A stretch of 25,587 nucleotides of DNA from Rhodospirillaceae bacterium (GTDB lineage Bacteria > Pseudomonadota > Alphaproteobacteria > UBA8366 > GCA-2717185). Of this stretch, positions 8,104 through 16,581 are shown in pieces (positions within the stretch are counted from its first letter, which is position 1; each line of letters opens with the position of its first letter). The DNA lies in contig PBDC01000045.1 in NCBI GenBank assembly GCA_002717185.1, positions 1 through 25,587 on the forward strand, in the 5' to 3' direction. The position numbers were made by a program, and so were the translations under genes. The notes under the pieces were generated by a model that was not told the DNA's origin, ran no database searches, and saw nothing but the letters and a program-made list of their open reading frames with translations.

Positions 8104-8361
8104 AAATGCGTCGCGTGGTGCTGAAAAGGGCAATTGCGCCTGATTGTCTCGCACGGAGACGGAAGGTACACGAAGGTGGAAGCCATTTTTACCCTAGTAT
8201 CTAATTCGCTATAGCTGCTGAATTCGTTTGTCGTCCCGAGCGCCTCGCAATCTTGCGGGCGGTATTGCGGTCGATACAGACGCAATTGTGGGTCAGCAAT
8301 TTTGACGGTTATGTCTGGCATAACGGTCGCGCATACAAAATCCTGTGGCGGCTGTTTTGCG
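8104..8361. other. Convergent intergenic region rich in inverted repeats
   Basis: No convincing gene is seen in these 258 bases between the convergent methyltransferase and xthA. The region holds several dyads. The strongest is 8304-8313 with 8319-8328, where nine of ten pairs match around a 5-base loop. GTCTC/GAGAC lies at 8146-8160. CGCAAT/ATTGCG lies at 8246-8251 and 8264-8269, with a third CGCAAT at 8281-8286 that could pair with the same partner instead. None is followed by a proper T-tract, so a classic intrinsic terminator is not supported in either direction. Confidence 0.5.
8304..8328. repeat. Inverted repeat at the end of the xthA transcript
   Basis: GACGGTTATG and CATAACGGTC face each other across the loop TCTGG with a single G-G mismatch. 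It lies 34 bases beyond the xthA stop codon on the minus strand. It could be a 3'-end stabiliser or part of a termination zone. There is no T-run after it on either strand, so the role is unproven. Confidence 0.45.
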
Positions 8362-9135
8362 CTAGTCCGTTATCTCGCACCACACCGGTGTGTGGTCCGA
8401 CGATTTTTCCTTTCCGCGGGGGCCGCGGTCAATCTCGCAGGCGACGAGTCTGTCCGCCGCTTGCGGCGAAAGCAACAAGTGATCTATGCGCACGCCTTCA
8501 TCCCGTTGCCAGCGGCCGCGCTGATAATCCCAATAGCTGTAAGCACCGATTTCCTTGTGTAGGGTCCGCCAAGCCTCTGTGATACCCAAATTCAAGATCA
8601 TTCGAAACCGCGCCCGGGATTCCGGGTGGCATAACGCATCTTCCGCCCACCCCTCGGGGTCGTAGACATCGTCGTCGGTCGGTACGATGTTGTAGTCGCC
8701 GCCGAGTACAAAGGTACGCTCCTGCGGCAGCAGGTCGTCGCGGACATAGGCAATGAGACGATCCATCCAGGACAGCTTGTAGGGGAACTTATCGGTGTCC
8801 GTCGGGTTGCCGTTCGGCAGATAGATTGAGGCGATTTGGACGTCGTTTATGGTAGCTTCGATATAACGGGCCTGATCGTCGAGTTCGTCACCTGGCAAGC
8901 CCATCTTGACATCTTCGATCGGTGTTTTCGACAGGATGGCGACACCATTGTAGCTCTTCTGCCCATGCACCGCGATTTCGTAGCCCAGAGCGTTGATCTC
9001 CAGGCTCGGGAATTCTTCCGGCACGGTCTTCACTTCCTGAAGCAGGGCGACGTCGGGCGATGCCTCTTCGAGCCATTCGAGTACGCGTGGCAGTCGCGCT
9101 TTGATTGAATTGACGTTGAACGTGGCGATTTTCAC
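8362..9135 (-). CDS. xthA: Exodeoxyribonuclease III (AP endonuclease)
   Basis: The 257-residue protein is an ExoIII-type member of the endonuclease/exonuclease/phosphatase superfamily, which cleaves DNA at abasic sites and trims 3' ends in base-excision repair. Catalytic landmarks are visible: N7 in TFNVNS, the metal-binding E34 in LLQEVK, D147 and N149 in GGDYN, and the terminal D247-H248 in SSDHTPVW. Length matches the family. The start is taken as GTG at 9135 because family members begin M/V-K-I-x-T-F/W-N exactly there; longer versions would read back into erpA. It begins 4 bases after the erpA stop, so the two form a short operon. Confidence 0.95.
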   Translation of the reverse strand: MKIATFNVNSIKARLPRVLEWLEEASPDVALLQEVKTVPEEFPSLEINALGYEIAVHGQKSYNGVAILSKTPIEDVKMGLPGDELDDQARYIEATINDVQIASIYLPNGNPTDTDKFPYKLSWMDRLIAYVRDDLLPQERTFVLGGDYNIVPTDDDVYDPEGWAEDALCHPESRARFRMILNLGITEAWRTLHKEIGAYSYWDYQRGRWQRDEGVRIDHLLLSPQAADRLVACEIDRGPRGKEKSSDHTPVWCEITD

Positions 9136-9139
9136 GGGA

Positions 9140-9505
9140 TCAGGTCGAGAAGGACGTACCGCAACCACACGAGGCCGTTGCGTTGGGATTGTTGATCTGG
9201 AAGGACGCGCCAACCATGTCGTCGACAAAATCGATCTGCGAGCCACCTAGTAAATCCATCGAGACGTTGTCGATTACGACTTTCACCTCATCGTCGCCGA
9301 ACACTCGGTCGTCCTCACCGATAGTATTCTCAAAATCGAAGCCATACTGATAGCCTGCGCAACCGCCGCCAGATACCTTTATGCGGAGCATCGAATTCGT
9401 GTCGCCTTCCTGCGTGAAGATCTGTGACAGACGCTTCCTGGCAGACTTGGAAATCGTAAACGTGGCTTCCACGGTAGAAATTTCAGAAGCAAATGGGTCT
9501 GACAT
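9140..9505 (-). CDS. erpA: Iron-sulfur cluster insertion protein (A-type carrier)
   Basis: This 121-residue A-type carrier (HesB/IscA/ErpA family) receives Fe-S clusters and passes them to target proteins. The three conserved cysteines are present: C49 in SGGGCAGYQY, and C113 and C115 in the C-terminal SCGCGTSF. ATG 9505 is chosen because AGGAGA lies just before it, whereas the upstream in-frame GTG (9520) has none. It is transcribed away from dgt and followed at 4 bases by xthA. ErpA and IscA cannot be separated with certainty by eye; the lone location away from isc/suf genes favours ErpA. Confidence 0.92.
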   Translation of the reverse strand: MSDPFASEISTVEATFTISKSARKRLSQIFTQEGDTNSMLRIKVSGGGCAGYQYGFDFENTIGEDDRVFGDDEVKVVIDNVSMDLLGGSQIDFVDDMVGASFQINNPNATASCGCGTSFST

Positions 9506-9534
9506 TTTATTCTCCTGCACGGCACTATGTCTTG

Positions 9535-9552
9535 CTGCACTGATACTCGCAG
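9535..9552. repeat. Short dyad in the erpA-dgt divergent region
   Basis: CTGC (9535-9538) and GCAG (9549-9552) flank a 10-base centre, giving an imperfect 18-base dyad in the predicted erpA leader. It could be a regulator site. The arms are short, and I do not recognise an Iron-sulfur regulator consensus. Confidence 0.2.
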
Positions 9553-9564
9553 TTTACCACAGCC

Positions 9565-9592
9565 TATGTAACGCGCTAAGAGGCTATGTCAA
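9565..9592 (-). promoter_or_regulatory. Probable promoter for erpA-xthA
   Basis: On the minus strand a perfect -35 box, TTGACA (9587-9592), is followed after 16 bases by TACATA (9565-9570), a weak -10 box. Transcription would start near 9558, leaving a leader of about 50 bases before the erpA ATG. No equally good promoter for dgt was found on the other strand of this 109-base divergent gap. Confidence 0.4.
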
Positions 9593-9614
9593 TTGGCTTA
9601 ATAAAGAGTATCCC

Positions 9615-10784
9615 ATGGATCGGGTAAGCGCCACCTATGCCACTAAGGTCTCAGAATCGAGGGGCAGAGTGCATCCAGAGCCCGATAGCTTGCGGCGTTC
9701 GCCGTTCCAGCGCGACCGAGACCGGATTATTCATGCGACAGCGTTCCGGCGACTTAAACATAAGACACAGGTATTCATTGCGCCGGAGGGTGACCACTTC
9801 CGTACCCGTCTCACCCATAGTCTGGAGGTTTCGCAGATTGCGAGGGCTCTGAGCCGCACGTTAAGGTTGGACGAAGACCTTACCGAAGCTCTGGCGCTGG
9901 CGCACGACTTCGGGCACCCACCCTTCGGCCATGCAGGCGAAGAGGCGTTAGACATTGCGATGGGAGACTTTGGCGGGTTCGACCACAATGATCAGACGGT
10001 GCGTGTTTTGCACTGCCTGGAGAACCGGTACCCGACATTCGACGGGTTGAACCTGACCTGGGAGTGCCTAGAAGGTGTCGCCAAGCATAACGGGCCGATT
10101 GTCGGGCAGTTTGTGCAGGGGCGCATGAAAACGCCCAGTATCTCTGCACTCGATGCGGCGTTTAACTTGGAACTGGAGACATATGCTGGTCCGGAGGCGC
10201 AGATTGCTGCTATCGCCGACGACATCGCCTACAACAATCATGACCTGGATGATGGGCTTCGGGCCAGCATATTTTCGATAAACGATCTGGCCCCCGTCCC
10301 TCACGTTGCCGAGACTTTTGCTGAGGTGCGGTCCGAATTTCCGGCGATTGAGGAGACGAAGATCGTCCACGAGGCAGTGCGTCGCCTAATCGGCGATATG
10401 GTAGAGGATGTTGTTGTAGAGACGGGTAATCGTATCGCTGCGGCAAGGCCGAATAGCGCAGCGGACATCCGTCATTTGGGGCACCCTGTGGTTGCCTTCT
10501 CGGCGGCTATGGGCGAAAAAGAGCGCGTGCTTAAAGGGTTCCTGTTCGATCGGATGTATCGACATGAAACAGTTGTCTCAGAGACCGACCGGGCGCGCGA
10601 CATCGTCAGATATTTGTTCGAACGCTTCATGGATGTACCGAAATTGCTCCCGGACCCGTGGTGTAGGTTTGCAGGGGGGCCGAATACGCAACAAACGGCG
10701 CGCATCGTCTGCGACTACGTTGCCGGCATGACCGATCAGTTCGCGCTACGCCTGCACCGCCAATTATCAGAAGGGAAGCATTGA
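9615..10784 (+). CDS. dgt: Deoxyguanosinetriphosphate triphosphohydrolase-like protein (HD domain)
   Basis: The 389-residue protein belongs to the dGTPase family of HD-domain phosphohydrolases, which split dNTPs into nucleoside and triphosphate and so control dNTP pools. The metal site is recognisable: H68 in [10 protein letters not shown]97-D98 in [12 protein letters not shown], and a distal Asp in [11 protein letters not shown]. The N-terminal arginine-rich segment ([28 protein letters not shown]) is typical of the type 2 subfamily common in alphaproteobacteria. ATG 9615 is used; the reading frame stays open further upstream, but that part lies opposite erpA and resembles nothing in the family. 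argS starts 4 bases after its stop codon. Confidence 0.93.
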   Translation: MDRVSATYATKVSESRGRVHPEPDSLRRSPFQRDRDRIIHATAFRRLKHKTQVFIAPEGDHFRTRLTHSLEVSQIARALSRTLRLDEDLTEALALAHDFGHPPFGHAGEEALDIAMGDFGGFDHNDQTVRVLHCLENRYPTFDGLNLTWECLEGVAKHNGPIVGQFVQGRMKTPSISALDAAFNLELETYAGPEAQIAAIADDIAYNNHDLDDGLRASIFSINDLAPVPHVAETFAEVRSEFPAIEETKIVHEAVRRLIGDMVEDVVVETGNRIAAARPNSAADIRHLGHPVVAFSAAMGEKERVLKGFLFDRMYRHETVVSETDRARDIVRYLFERFMDVPKLLPDPWCRFAGGPNTQQTARIVCDYVAGMTDQFALRLHRQLSEGKH

Positions 10785-10788
10785 ATTC

Positions 10789-12531
10789 GTGGATATTTTT
10801 AGCGATTTCCGCCAGAAAATCGTCGCCATTCTCGAAGAGAAAATCGATGAGGGTATTCTTCCAGAAGGGATGAATTTGACACGAGTGGCTGTCGATGTGC
10901 CACGCGACCCGTCCTTCGGCGATTTGTCGACGAATGCAGCTATGGTACTCGCTAAACCCGCTAGCATGAAACCACGCGACTTGGCTCAACTGCTTGTCGA
11001 TAGGTTGGATACCGTTGACGACGTTTCGTCGGCGGAGATCGCCGGACCGGGTTTTATCAATATCAGGCTCGATGATCAGCTGTGGTGGCGCTGCCTGGAT
11101 ACGGTTTTGCAAGTCGGAAAGGCCTACGGCGATTCCTCCATAGGCGACGGCGCGCCCGTTAATGTGGAGTTCGTATCAGCGAACCCGACCGGGCCGCTGC
11201 ATATTGGGCACGCCCGCGGTTCTGTGTTCGGCGACGTCCTGGCTGCCTTGCTGCAGAAGGCTGGCTACGCGGTAACGCGCGAGTACTACATCAATGATGC
11301 CGGGGCCCAGGTCGAGGTGCTCGCCCGTTCTGCCTACCTCCGTTACCGTGAAGCGCTCGGAGATGAGATAGGGCAGATACCGGATGGGCTCTATCCTGGC
11401 GAATATTTACAAGCGGTTGGTAAAGCCCTCGCGATGCGCGACGGCGACCGTTGGCGGGAGGCACCAGAATTCGAATGGCTGCCGGTCGTTCGCGCCTTTG
11501 CAATCGATCGTATGATGGGCCTGGTTCGGCAAGATCTCTCTGCGCTGGGGATTAAGTTCGACACATTTACTTCGGAGCGCAATCTTGTCGAACAGGGTCG
11601 GGTCGATACCGTACTTGAGGGGTTGGAGAAGCGTGGATTGATCTATACGGGTACATTGGAGCCGCCGAAGGGAAAGAGACCCGACGATTGGGAGCCGCGT
11701 CCACAAACCCTGTTCAAGGCGACGGAATTCGGCGACGAAGTTGATAGGCCGTTAAAGAAATCCGATGGCAGTTGGACGTATTTCGCCTCTGACATAGCTT
11801 ATCATCGGGATAAGTATGAACGCGGTTTCGAGACACAGATCGACGTCTGGGGCGCAGACCACGGTGGCTACGTAAAACGAATGAAAGCGGCTACTAAGGC
11901 TGTCACGGAAGGGAACGCTGATCTAGACGTTAAGATTTGCCAGATTGTAAAGCTTCTGGACAAGGGCGAGCCAGTGAAAATGTCCAAACGGGCCGGCACT
12001 TTCGTTACCTTGCGTGACCTGATCGACGAGGTCGGGTCGGGGGTCGTGCGCTTTATCATGCTAACCCGCAGCAATGACGCGCCGCTGGATTTTGATCTCA
12101 CGAAAGTCACCGAGCAATCGCGTGACAATCCCGTCTTCTACGTCCAATACGCTCACGCGCGTTGTCACTCGGTCACTCGCATGGCGCAAGAAGCCTTCCC
12201 GGATCTGGACCAAGACGAGCATGCTGACTTGGAGTTGCTGGGTGACGAGGCGGAACTTGCATTGATTAAGTTTTTAGCGCAATGGCCGCGGACGGTCGAA
12301 GGCGCGGCACAAGCACATGAACCGCATCGAATCGCTTATTATCTATACGAATTGGCCGCCGCGTTCCACGGCTTATGGACGAAGGGTAAGGAGCAGACTG
12401 ATTTGCGTTTCATCGTTGAAAGCGACCGCGCACGTACCCAGGCCCGGCTTGCCATGGTGGGCGGGGTCCGTACCGTAATTGCTAGTGGCCTGGAGCTGAT
12501 GGGTATCACGCCGCTAGAGGAATTACGCTGA
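10789..12531 (+). CDS. argS: Arginyl-tRNA synthetase
   Basis: This 580-residue class I synthetase charges tRNA-Arg. The N-terminal Add-1 domain, which recognises the tRNA D-loop, spans about residues 1-110. The ATP site carries HIGHARG starting at H138, after SANPTGPL, and KMSKRAG starts at K397. The C-terminal anticodon-binding domain ends in the family signature [13 protein letters not shown]. The start is GTG: the encoded [11 protein letters not shown] matches usual alphaproteobacterial ArgRS N-termini, and GAAGGGAAG lies upstream. The stop overlaps the next gene's start by one base (TGATG), indicating translational coupling. Confidence 0.98.
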   Translation: MDIFSDFRQKIVAILEEKIDEGILPEGMNLTRVAVDVPRDPSFGDLSTNAAMVLAKPASMKPRDLAQLLVDRLDTVDDVSSAEIAGPGFINIRLDDQLWWRCLDTVLQVGKAYGDSSIGDGAPVNVEFVSANPTGPLHIGHARGSVFGDVLAALLQKAGYAVTREYYINDAGAQVEVLARSAYLRYREALGDEIGQIPDGLYPGEYLQAVGKALAMRDGDRWREAPEFEWLPVVRAFAIDRMMGLVRQDLSALGIKFDTFTSERNLVEQGRVDTVLEGLEKRGLIYTGTLEPPKGKRPDDWEPRPQTLFKATEFGDEVDRPLKKSDGSWTYFASDIAYHRDKYERGFETQIDVWGADHGGYVKRMKAATKAVTEGNADLDVKICQIVKLLDKGEPVKMSKRAGTFVTLRDLIDEVGSGVVRFIMLTRSNDAPLDFDLTKVTEQSRDNPVFYVQYAHARCHSVTRMAQEAFPDLDQDEHADLELLGDEAELALIKFLAQWPRTVEGAAQAHEPHRIAYYLYELAAAFHGLWTKGKEQTDLRFIVESDRARTQARLAMVGGVRTVIASGLELMGITPLEELR

Positions 12532-13391
12532 TGGCCGACGATATTGATCCTGGCGAGGTGGAGCTTAAGAAACGCCATGTGGAAGAAAGCAAACCACTGG
12601 TGAGCGGTCTTCGGCGCTTACTAACGGCTCTCCTTGTAACCGCAACGCTGGGTGGATTCGCGGCAGTTATTTGGTACGCCTACAACACTGGTATCCAAGA
12701 GGGCAGCGAGTTCGCAGCACCAGTTCTTAAGCCGAACGGGCCAAGTAAAGTCGCGCCGATGAACCCTGGAGGACAGCGAATAGCCGATCAGGACAAGCTC
12801 GTCTACGGTAAGATTGATAAGTCCACCGAAGGTCGTAAAGTGGAGCGCTTGCTGCCGCCGCTGGAGCAGCCGCTGCCGGCATCGATAGTACTAAAACAGC
12901 CGCCTGTCCCAGAACGCAAGCTGAAAGTCCCCAAGGCGCCGCCGACGTCGGAACTTCAGGCGCCCGGAAAACGGACACCGACAACAGCCAAGAAACCGGA
13001 AATGAAGCGGGCAAATGAAGCTCCAGCGGTTAGGGCGTCCGTTGTAAACGCACCTAAAGCCCAAAATGTGACATCGCCGACAAAAGTCACTGCGAAACCG
13101 CCGCCTAAGCCGTCACAGATCGCAGCTAAACCCGATCCGTCAAAGGGTTATCGAATACAGATCGGTTCCTTTCGCTCGGAAGCCGCAGCGAAAACGGCTT
13201 GGGAAAAGCGACGTAAGCAGCACGGTGTGCTCCTTCGCAAGCTGACATTGCTTGTGAAGCGCGTCGACCTGAACAAGAGGGGCGTATACTACCGCGTCCA
13301 AGCGGGACCACTCAGGAATAGGGCAGCCGCAAACCGAGTTTGCGACGTGCTCAAGCAGAAGAAGATCGGCTGCCTGGTAATTAGGCCTTAA
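12531..13391 (+). CDS. Membrane-anchored SPOR-domain protein
   Basis: The 286-residue protein is bitopic. It has a short cytoplasmic N-terminus, one membrane helix (about residues 29-51), a long proline/lysine-rich periplasmic linker, and a C-terminal SPOR domain (about 206-286, starting GYRIQIGSFRSEAAA and ending CLVIRP). SPOR domains bind glycan strands stripped of stem peptides by amidases, which takes such proteins to the division septum. It overlaps argS by one base and nagZ by one base, a position usual for such genes in alphaproteobacteria. It is FtsN-like in layout, but true FtsN identity cannot be shown from this sequence. Confidence 0.9.
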   Translation: MADDIDPGEVELKKRHVEESKPLVSGLRRLLTALLVTATLGGFAAVIWYAYNTGIQEGSEFAAPVLKPNGPSKVAPMNPGGQRIADQDKLVYGKIDKSTEGRKVERLLPPLEQPLPASIVLKQPPVPERKLKVPKAPPTSELQAPGKRTPTTAKKPEMKRANEAPAVRASVVNAPKAQNVTSPTKVTAKPPPKPSQIAAKPDPSKGYRIQIGSFRSEAAAKTAWEKRRKQHGVLLRKLTLLVKRVDLNKRGVYYRVQAGPLRNRAAANRVCDVLKQKKIGCLVIRP

Positions 13392-14419
13392 TGTTGGATG
13401 CCGGGTCGAATCAAAGTGCAGCAGTTGTCGGTTGCGCTGGACTGTCCCTGACGGATGATGAGCGGCAACTTTATCGCGAATACAATCCGCTGGGCTTCAT
13501 CCTCTTCGCTCGGAACGTTGAGGGTCCTGCCCAAGTTAGCCGTCTTGTCGATGACTTGCGTGATTGCGTTCGGTGGGCGGATGCGCCTGTTTTGATCGAT
13601 CAGGAGGGTGGACGGGTGGCCCGTTTGTCGTCTCCGCCATGGCGGGCGGCGCCTCCTGCTTTACAAATAGGGGCGCTTTATAAATCCGATGCAGAAGCAG
13701 CGTACGAGGCGGCGCGGTTGAACGGACGATTGCTGGCACACGATCTGTTCGGCCTGAAAATTAATGTCAATTGCGCTCCGGTATTAGATGTGCTGTTCGC
13801 GGAAACGCACGGTATCATCGGTGATAGGTCCTTTGGTGGTAGTCCAGAAACTATTGCCGCGCTGGGTCGGGCAACCTGCGAAGGGTTGTTATCTGGTGGC
13901 GTCTTGCCGGTGATCAAGCATATCCCAGGCCACGGACGGGCAACACTCGACAGTCACGAAGCGCTGCCAGTGGTCGAAACGCCACGCGAAGAGCTGGAAG
14001 TCAGCGATTTTCATACGTTCCGGCTCCTTGCCGATATGCCAATTGCGATGACGGCGCATGTCATCTATTCCGCGATAGACGCGGAGGCCCCTGCAACCAC
14101 GTCTCCGACCGTCATTGCGGAGATCATCCGAGGACATATTGGGTTCGACGGGTTGCTGCTGAGCGACGATTTGTCGATGAAGGCGCTTTCCGGCGATTTG
14201 GCGACACGCACGAAGGCGGCCCTGGGCGCCGGATGCGATGTCGCATTACATTGCAATGGCGATTTCGCGGAGATGGCGGCAGTGCTGGAGGCATGCGGAT
14301 CCCTTACAGCTCACGCAGTTGAACGGGTCGCACAGTCTGCGACCTTCCTGGGTGTCGCCGAACCGCTTGGGGACGCTAACGAACGCTTCGAAGCGTTGAT
14401 GTCGGGGGAGAGGCGGTGA
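13391..14419 (+). CDS. nagZ: Beta-N-acetylhexosaminidase (glycoside hydrolase family 3)
   Basis: The 342-residue cytoplasmic enzyme removes N-acetylglucosamine from anhydro-muropeptides during cell-wall recycling. The NagZ hallmarks are present: DQEGGRVARL, the flexible catalytic loop beginning KHIPGHG at K176-H177 and ending in DSH, and the nucleophile Asp in LLSDDLSMKAL (about D259-D260). Length is the usual single-domain size. Its ATG overlaps the previous stop by one base (TAATG), and the next gene's ATG follows its own stop directly. Products of NagZ induce beta-lactamase in some bacteria, but no ampR or ampC is nearby. Confidence 0.96.
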   Translation: MLDAGSNQSAAVVGCAGLSLTDDERQLYREYNPLGFILFARNVEGPAQVSRLVDDLRDCVRWADAPVLIDQEGGRVARLSSPPWRAAPPALQIGALYKSDAEAAYEAARLNGRLLAHDLFGLKINVNCAPVLDVLFAETHGIIGDRSFGGSPETIAALGRATCEGLLSGGVLPVIKHIPGHGRATLDSHEALPVVETPREELEVSDFHTFRLLADMPIAMTAHVIYSAIDAEAPATTSPTVIAEIIRGHIGFDGLLLSDDLSMKALSGDLATRTKAALGAGCDVALHCNGDFAEMAAVLEACGSLTAHAVERVAQSATFLGVAEPLGDANERFEALMSGERR

Positions 14420-15112
14420 ATGGGTGATGACCTCCTGGCGCTCGTCTATACTGCATCGCTTTGGGGTATTCCAGTGTTGCTGGCGGTAACGTTGCATGAG
14501 GCGGCGCATGGATGGACTGCCTGGAAGCTTGGCGACGATACGGCGAAGGTACTTGGCCGGGTCAGCTTCAACCCCTTGCGGCATATCGATCCCGTTGGAA
14601 CGGTCGCGCTGCCGGGATTGTTGCTAGTTTTTTCGGCTCCTTTCCTGTTTGGTTGGGCTAAGCCGGTACCGGTGAATTTTCTGCGACTGCATCATCCCAA
14701 GCAGGCCATGGTCATCGTTGCAGCGGCGGGACCAGCGATAAATATTGGTCTGGCCTATTTGTCGGCCCTCCTGTTGCATTTGGTGCCAATGTTGCCGCCA
14801 GATGCTGCAGTGTGGGTGAGTGCTAACTTGATAAATCTCATCAAAATCAATGTCATCTTGGCGGTGTTCAACATGCTACCGCTGCCGCCGCTTGATGGTG
14901 GTCGTGTTGCGGTAGGTTTGTTACCGCCGGTATTGGCAGCACCGTTGGTCCGATTGGAAAGGTTTAGCTTTGCTATAATAGTGGCAATAATGTTTTTTGT
15001 TCCGTTATTGAGCCGCCAGCTGGGGCAGAATATCGATCCCTTCTTCTGGCTCGTCATCGGTCCAGTAAATTATGTTGCCCGAATTATTGCGATTGCCGCT
15101 GGCATTCAGTAG
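14420..15112 (+). CDS. Site-2 protease family (M50) membrane metalloprotease
   Basis: The 230-residue integral membrane protein has the compact S2P core: the zinc motif HEAAHG (H26-E27-A-A-H30) in the first membrane helix and the second zinc-ligand segment NMLPLPPLDGG (N151 to G161, Asp at 159) in a later helix. About five to six hydrophobic helices are visible. It lacks a PDZ domain, so it is not RseP-type but belongs to the small 'YwhC-like' group, whose substrates are generally unknown. It abuts nagZ and sits 8 bases before scpA. No anti-sigma factor gene is adjacent that would suggest a substrate. Confidence 0.9.
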   Translation: MGDDLLALVYTASLWGIPVLLAVTLHEAAHGWTAWKLGDDTAKVLGRVSFNPLRHIDPVGTVALPGLLLVFSAPFLFGWAKPVPVNFLRLHHPKQAMVIVAAAGPAINIGLAYLSALLLHLVPMLPPDAAVWVSANLINLIKINVILAVFNMLPLPPLDGGRVAVGLLPPVLAAPLVRLERFSFAIIVAIMFFVPLLSRQLGQNIDPFFWLVIGPVNYVARIIAIAAGIQ

Positions 15113-15120
15113 GAAGTTTT

Positions 15121-15948
15121 ATGTCCGATATGTCTCCCGATAGCCCGGAACGGAACGATCAAGATCCGTTCGAAGCAGATCAACCAGACTATCAGGTTGC
15201 TATCGACGACAGCCTGGTCCTCGACCTGGACGGCTTCGAAGGCCCGATCGACATACTACTCACGCTTGCGCGCACGCATAAGGTCGATCTTACAAAGATC
15301 TCGATCCTGGTTTTAGCCGAACAATATCTTGCCTTTATCCAGCGTGCACACGACCTGCGATTGGAGGTTGCTGCAGACTTTCTGGTGATGGCGGCCTGGC
15401 TCGCATACCTCAAATCGCGCTTGTTGTTACCATCGACGGAAGACGAAGACGAACCTACTGGGGCTGAACTGGCCGCACGCCTGGCCTTCCAGTTGCAGCG
15501 GCTTGAAGCTATGCGCAAGGCTGCGGTTGAGATTGTCGACCGGCCTCGCTTGGGGCAGGATTTTTATGCTCGCGGGGAGCCCGACCCACTGATTGTTGAT
15601 ACGACGACCGAGTTCAACGCGACCCTATACGATTTGCTGACGATGTACGCAGCGATACGTGAGCGGCAAGGGGCCGCCACTCTGCAAATTTCGCCGATGA
15701 AACTCTACTCGATGGACGATGCACTGGAGCGGCTTGGCAAACTGCTTGGCCATGTGCCGGACTGGACCACTTTGTCACAATTTCTGCCGGATGGAATTGG
15801 CGACGATTTGATGATGCGGTCGGCCGTTGCGTCCACTTTCGCGGCGAGCCTGGAACTGGTTCGACAAGGCAAGCTGCAACTCAATCAGTCGCAGACCTTC
15901 GCGCCGATCTATTTGCGGGCGCGCCAGGATAATATGGCCAATGAATAG
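15121..15948 (+). CDS. scpA: Segregation and condensation protein A
   Basis: This 275-residue kleisin bridges the heads of the SMC dimer in the bacterial condensin complex that organises and segregates chromosomes. The N-terminal domain has the typical FEGPIDILLTLARTHKVDL, and the SMC-head-binding C-terminal winged helix lies at the end (SAVASTFAASLELVRQGKLQL). The N-terminal 30 residues are acidic and variable. AGGAAG precedes the ATG. The gene overlaps scpB by 8 bases. Neither smc nor the recombination genes are in the window. Confidence 0.95.
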   Translation: MSDMSPDSPERNDQDPFEADQPDYQVAIDDSLVLDLDGFEGPIDILLTLARTHKVDLTKISILVLAEQYLAFIQRAHDLRLEVAADFLVMAAWLAYLKSRLLLPSTEDEDEPTGAELAARLAFQLQRLEAMRKAAVEIVDRPRLGQDFYARGEPDPLIVDTTTEFNATLYDLLTMYAAIRERQGAATLQISPMKLYSMDDALERLGKLLGHVPDWTTLSQFLPDGIGDDLMMRSAVASTFAASLELVRQGKLQLNQSQTFAPIYLRARQDNMANE

Positions 15949-16573
15949 GTTCGAGCTACTGCGATTGTTGGAGGCAATTCTCTTCGGGACCAGTGAGCCG
16001 CTGTCCGAGCGGGACTTGGCGGCTCGGATGCCCGAAAACGCGGATATCCCTGGCATGTTGGAGGAGTTGCGCGGTCAATATGCCAATCGTGGCGTAAATC
16101 TGGTGCAGGTCGGTGCGCGTTGGGCGTTTCGGACGGCGTCGGATCTCGGGCCGCTTTTGAGGTTGAAGAAAACCGTCCATCGAAAGATGTCCCGCGCCGC
16201 TTTGGAGACCCTCGCGATTATAGCCTACCATCAGCCGGTCACGCGGGCTGAGATCGAGGAAATTCGAGGTGTGACGACGAGCCGCGGAACACTTGATATC
16301 CTCTTGGAAGCGGAATGGATCAGGCTGCGCGGGCGTCGGCGTACGCCAGGCCGACCGGTAACCTGGGGCGTATCGGACGAGTTCCTAGATCATTTCGGCT
16401 TGGAAAGCGTTAAAGCGTTGCCGGGGGTCGAGGAATTGAAAGCAGCGGGTCTGCTTGATCGGCGTCCAGGGTTGGGCCTGGTCCCCGTGGAAGATGGACC
16501 GACTGACGCGGTGAACCGGGATGAGCCCTACGAGGCGGTTGAGCCGGACGCGGCAATATCGCTTGACGAATAG
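15941..16573 (+). CDS. scpB: Segregation and condensation protein B
   Basis: The 210-residue partner of ScpA (kite subunit) dimerises and stabilises the SMC-ScpA complex. It contains two winged-helix domains. The first starts LLRLLEAILFGTSEPLSE. The second has the signature ALETLAIIAYHQPVTRAEIEEIRG followed by GRPVTWGVSDEFLDHFGLES. ATG 15941, inside the end of scpA, is chosen because it yields the family N-terminus; a longer frame upstream is a shadow of scpA. The C-terminal 35 residues are acidic and unlike the core. Confidence 0.95.
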   Translation: MNRFELLRLLEAILFGTSEPLSERDLAARMPENADIPGMLEELRGQYANRGVNLVQVGARWAFRTASDLGPLLRLKKTVHRKMSRAALETLAIIAYHQPVTRAEIEEIRGVTTSRGTLDILLEAEWIRLRGRRRTPGRPVTWGVSDEFLDHFGLESVKALPGVEELKAAGLLDRRPGLGLVPVEDGPTDAVNRDEPYEAVEPDAAISLDE

Positions 16574-16581
16574 GCGCGGAT

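Noticed and set aside
8122..8139. Possible intrinsic terminator for xthA on the minus strand (a short stem from GGCGCAATTGCCC followed by TTTT)
   Set aside because: The stem has only four pairs with a bulge and lies over 200 bases past the stop codon; too weak to call.
8079..8321. Short minus-strand frame in the convergent gap
   Set aside because: No ribosome-binding site or recognisable domain, and it runs into the methyltransferase gene end; treated as non-coding.
9381..9614. In-frame upstream extension of dgt
   Set aside because: The stretch lies opposite erpA, shows no resemblance to the dGTPase family, and the family N-terminus begins at ATG 9615.
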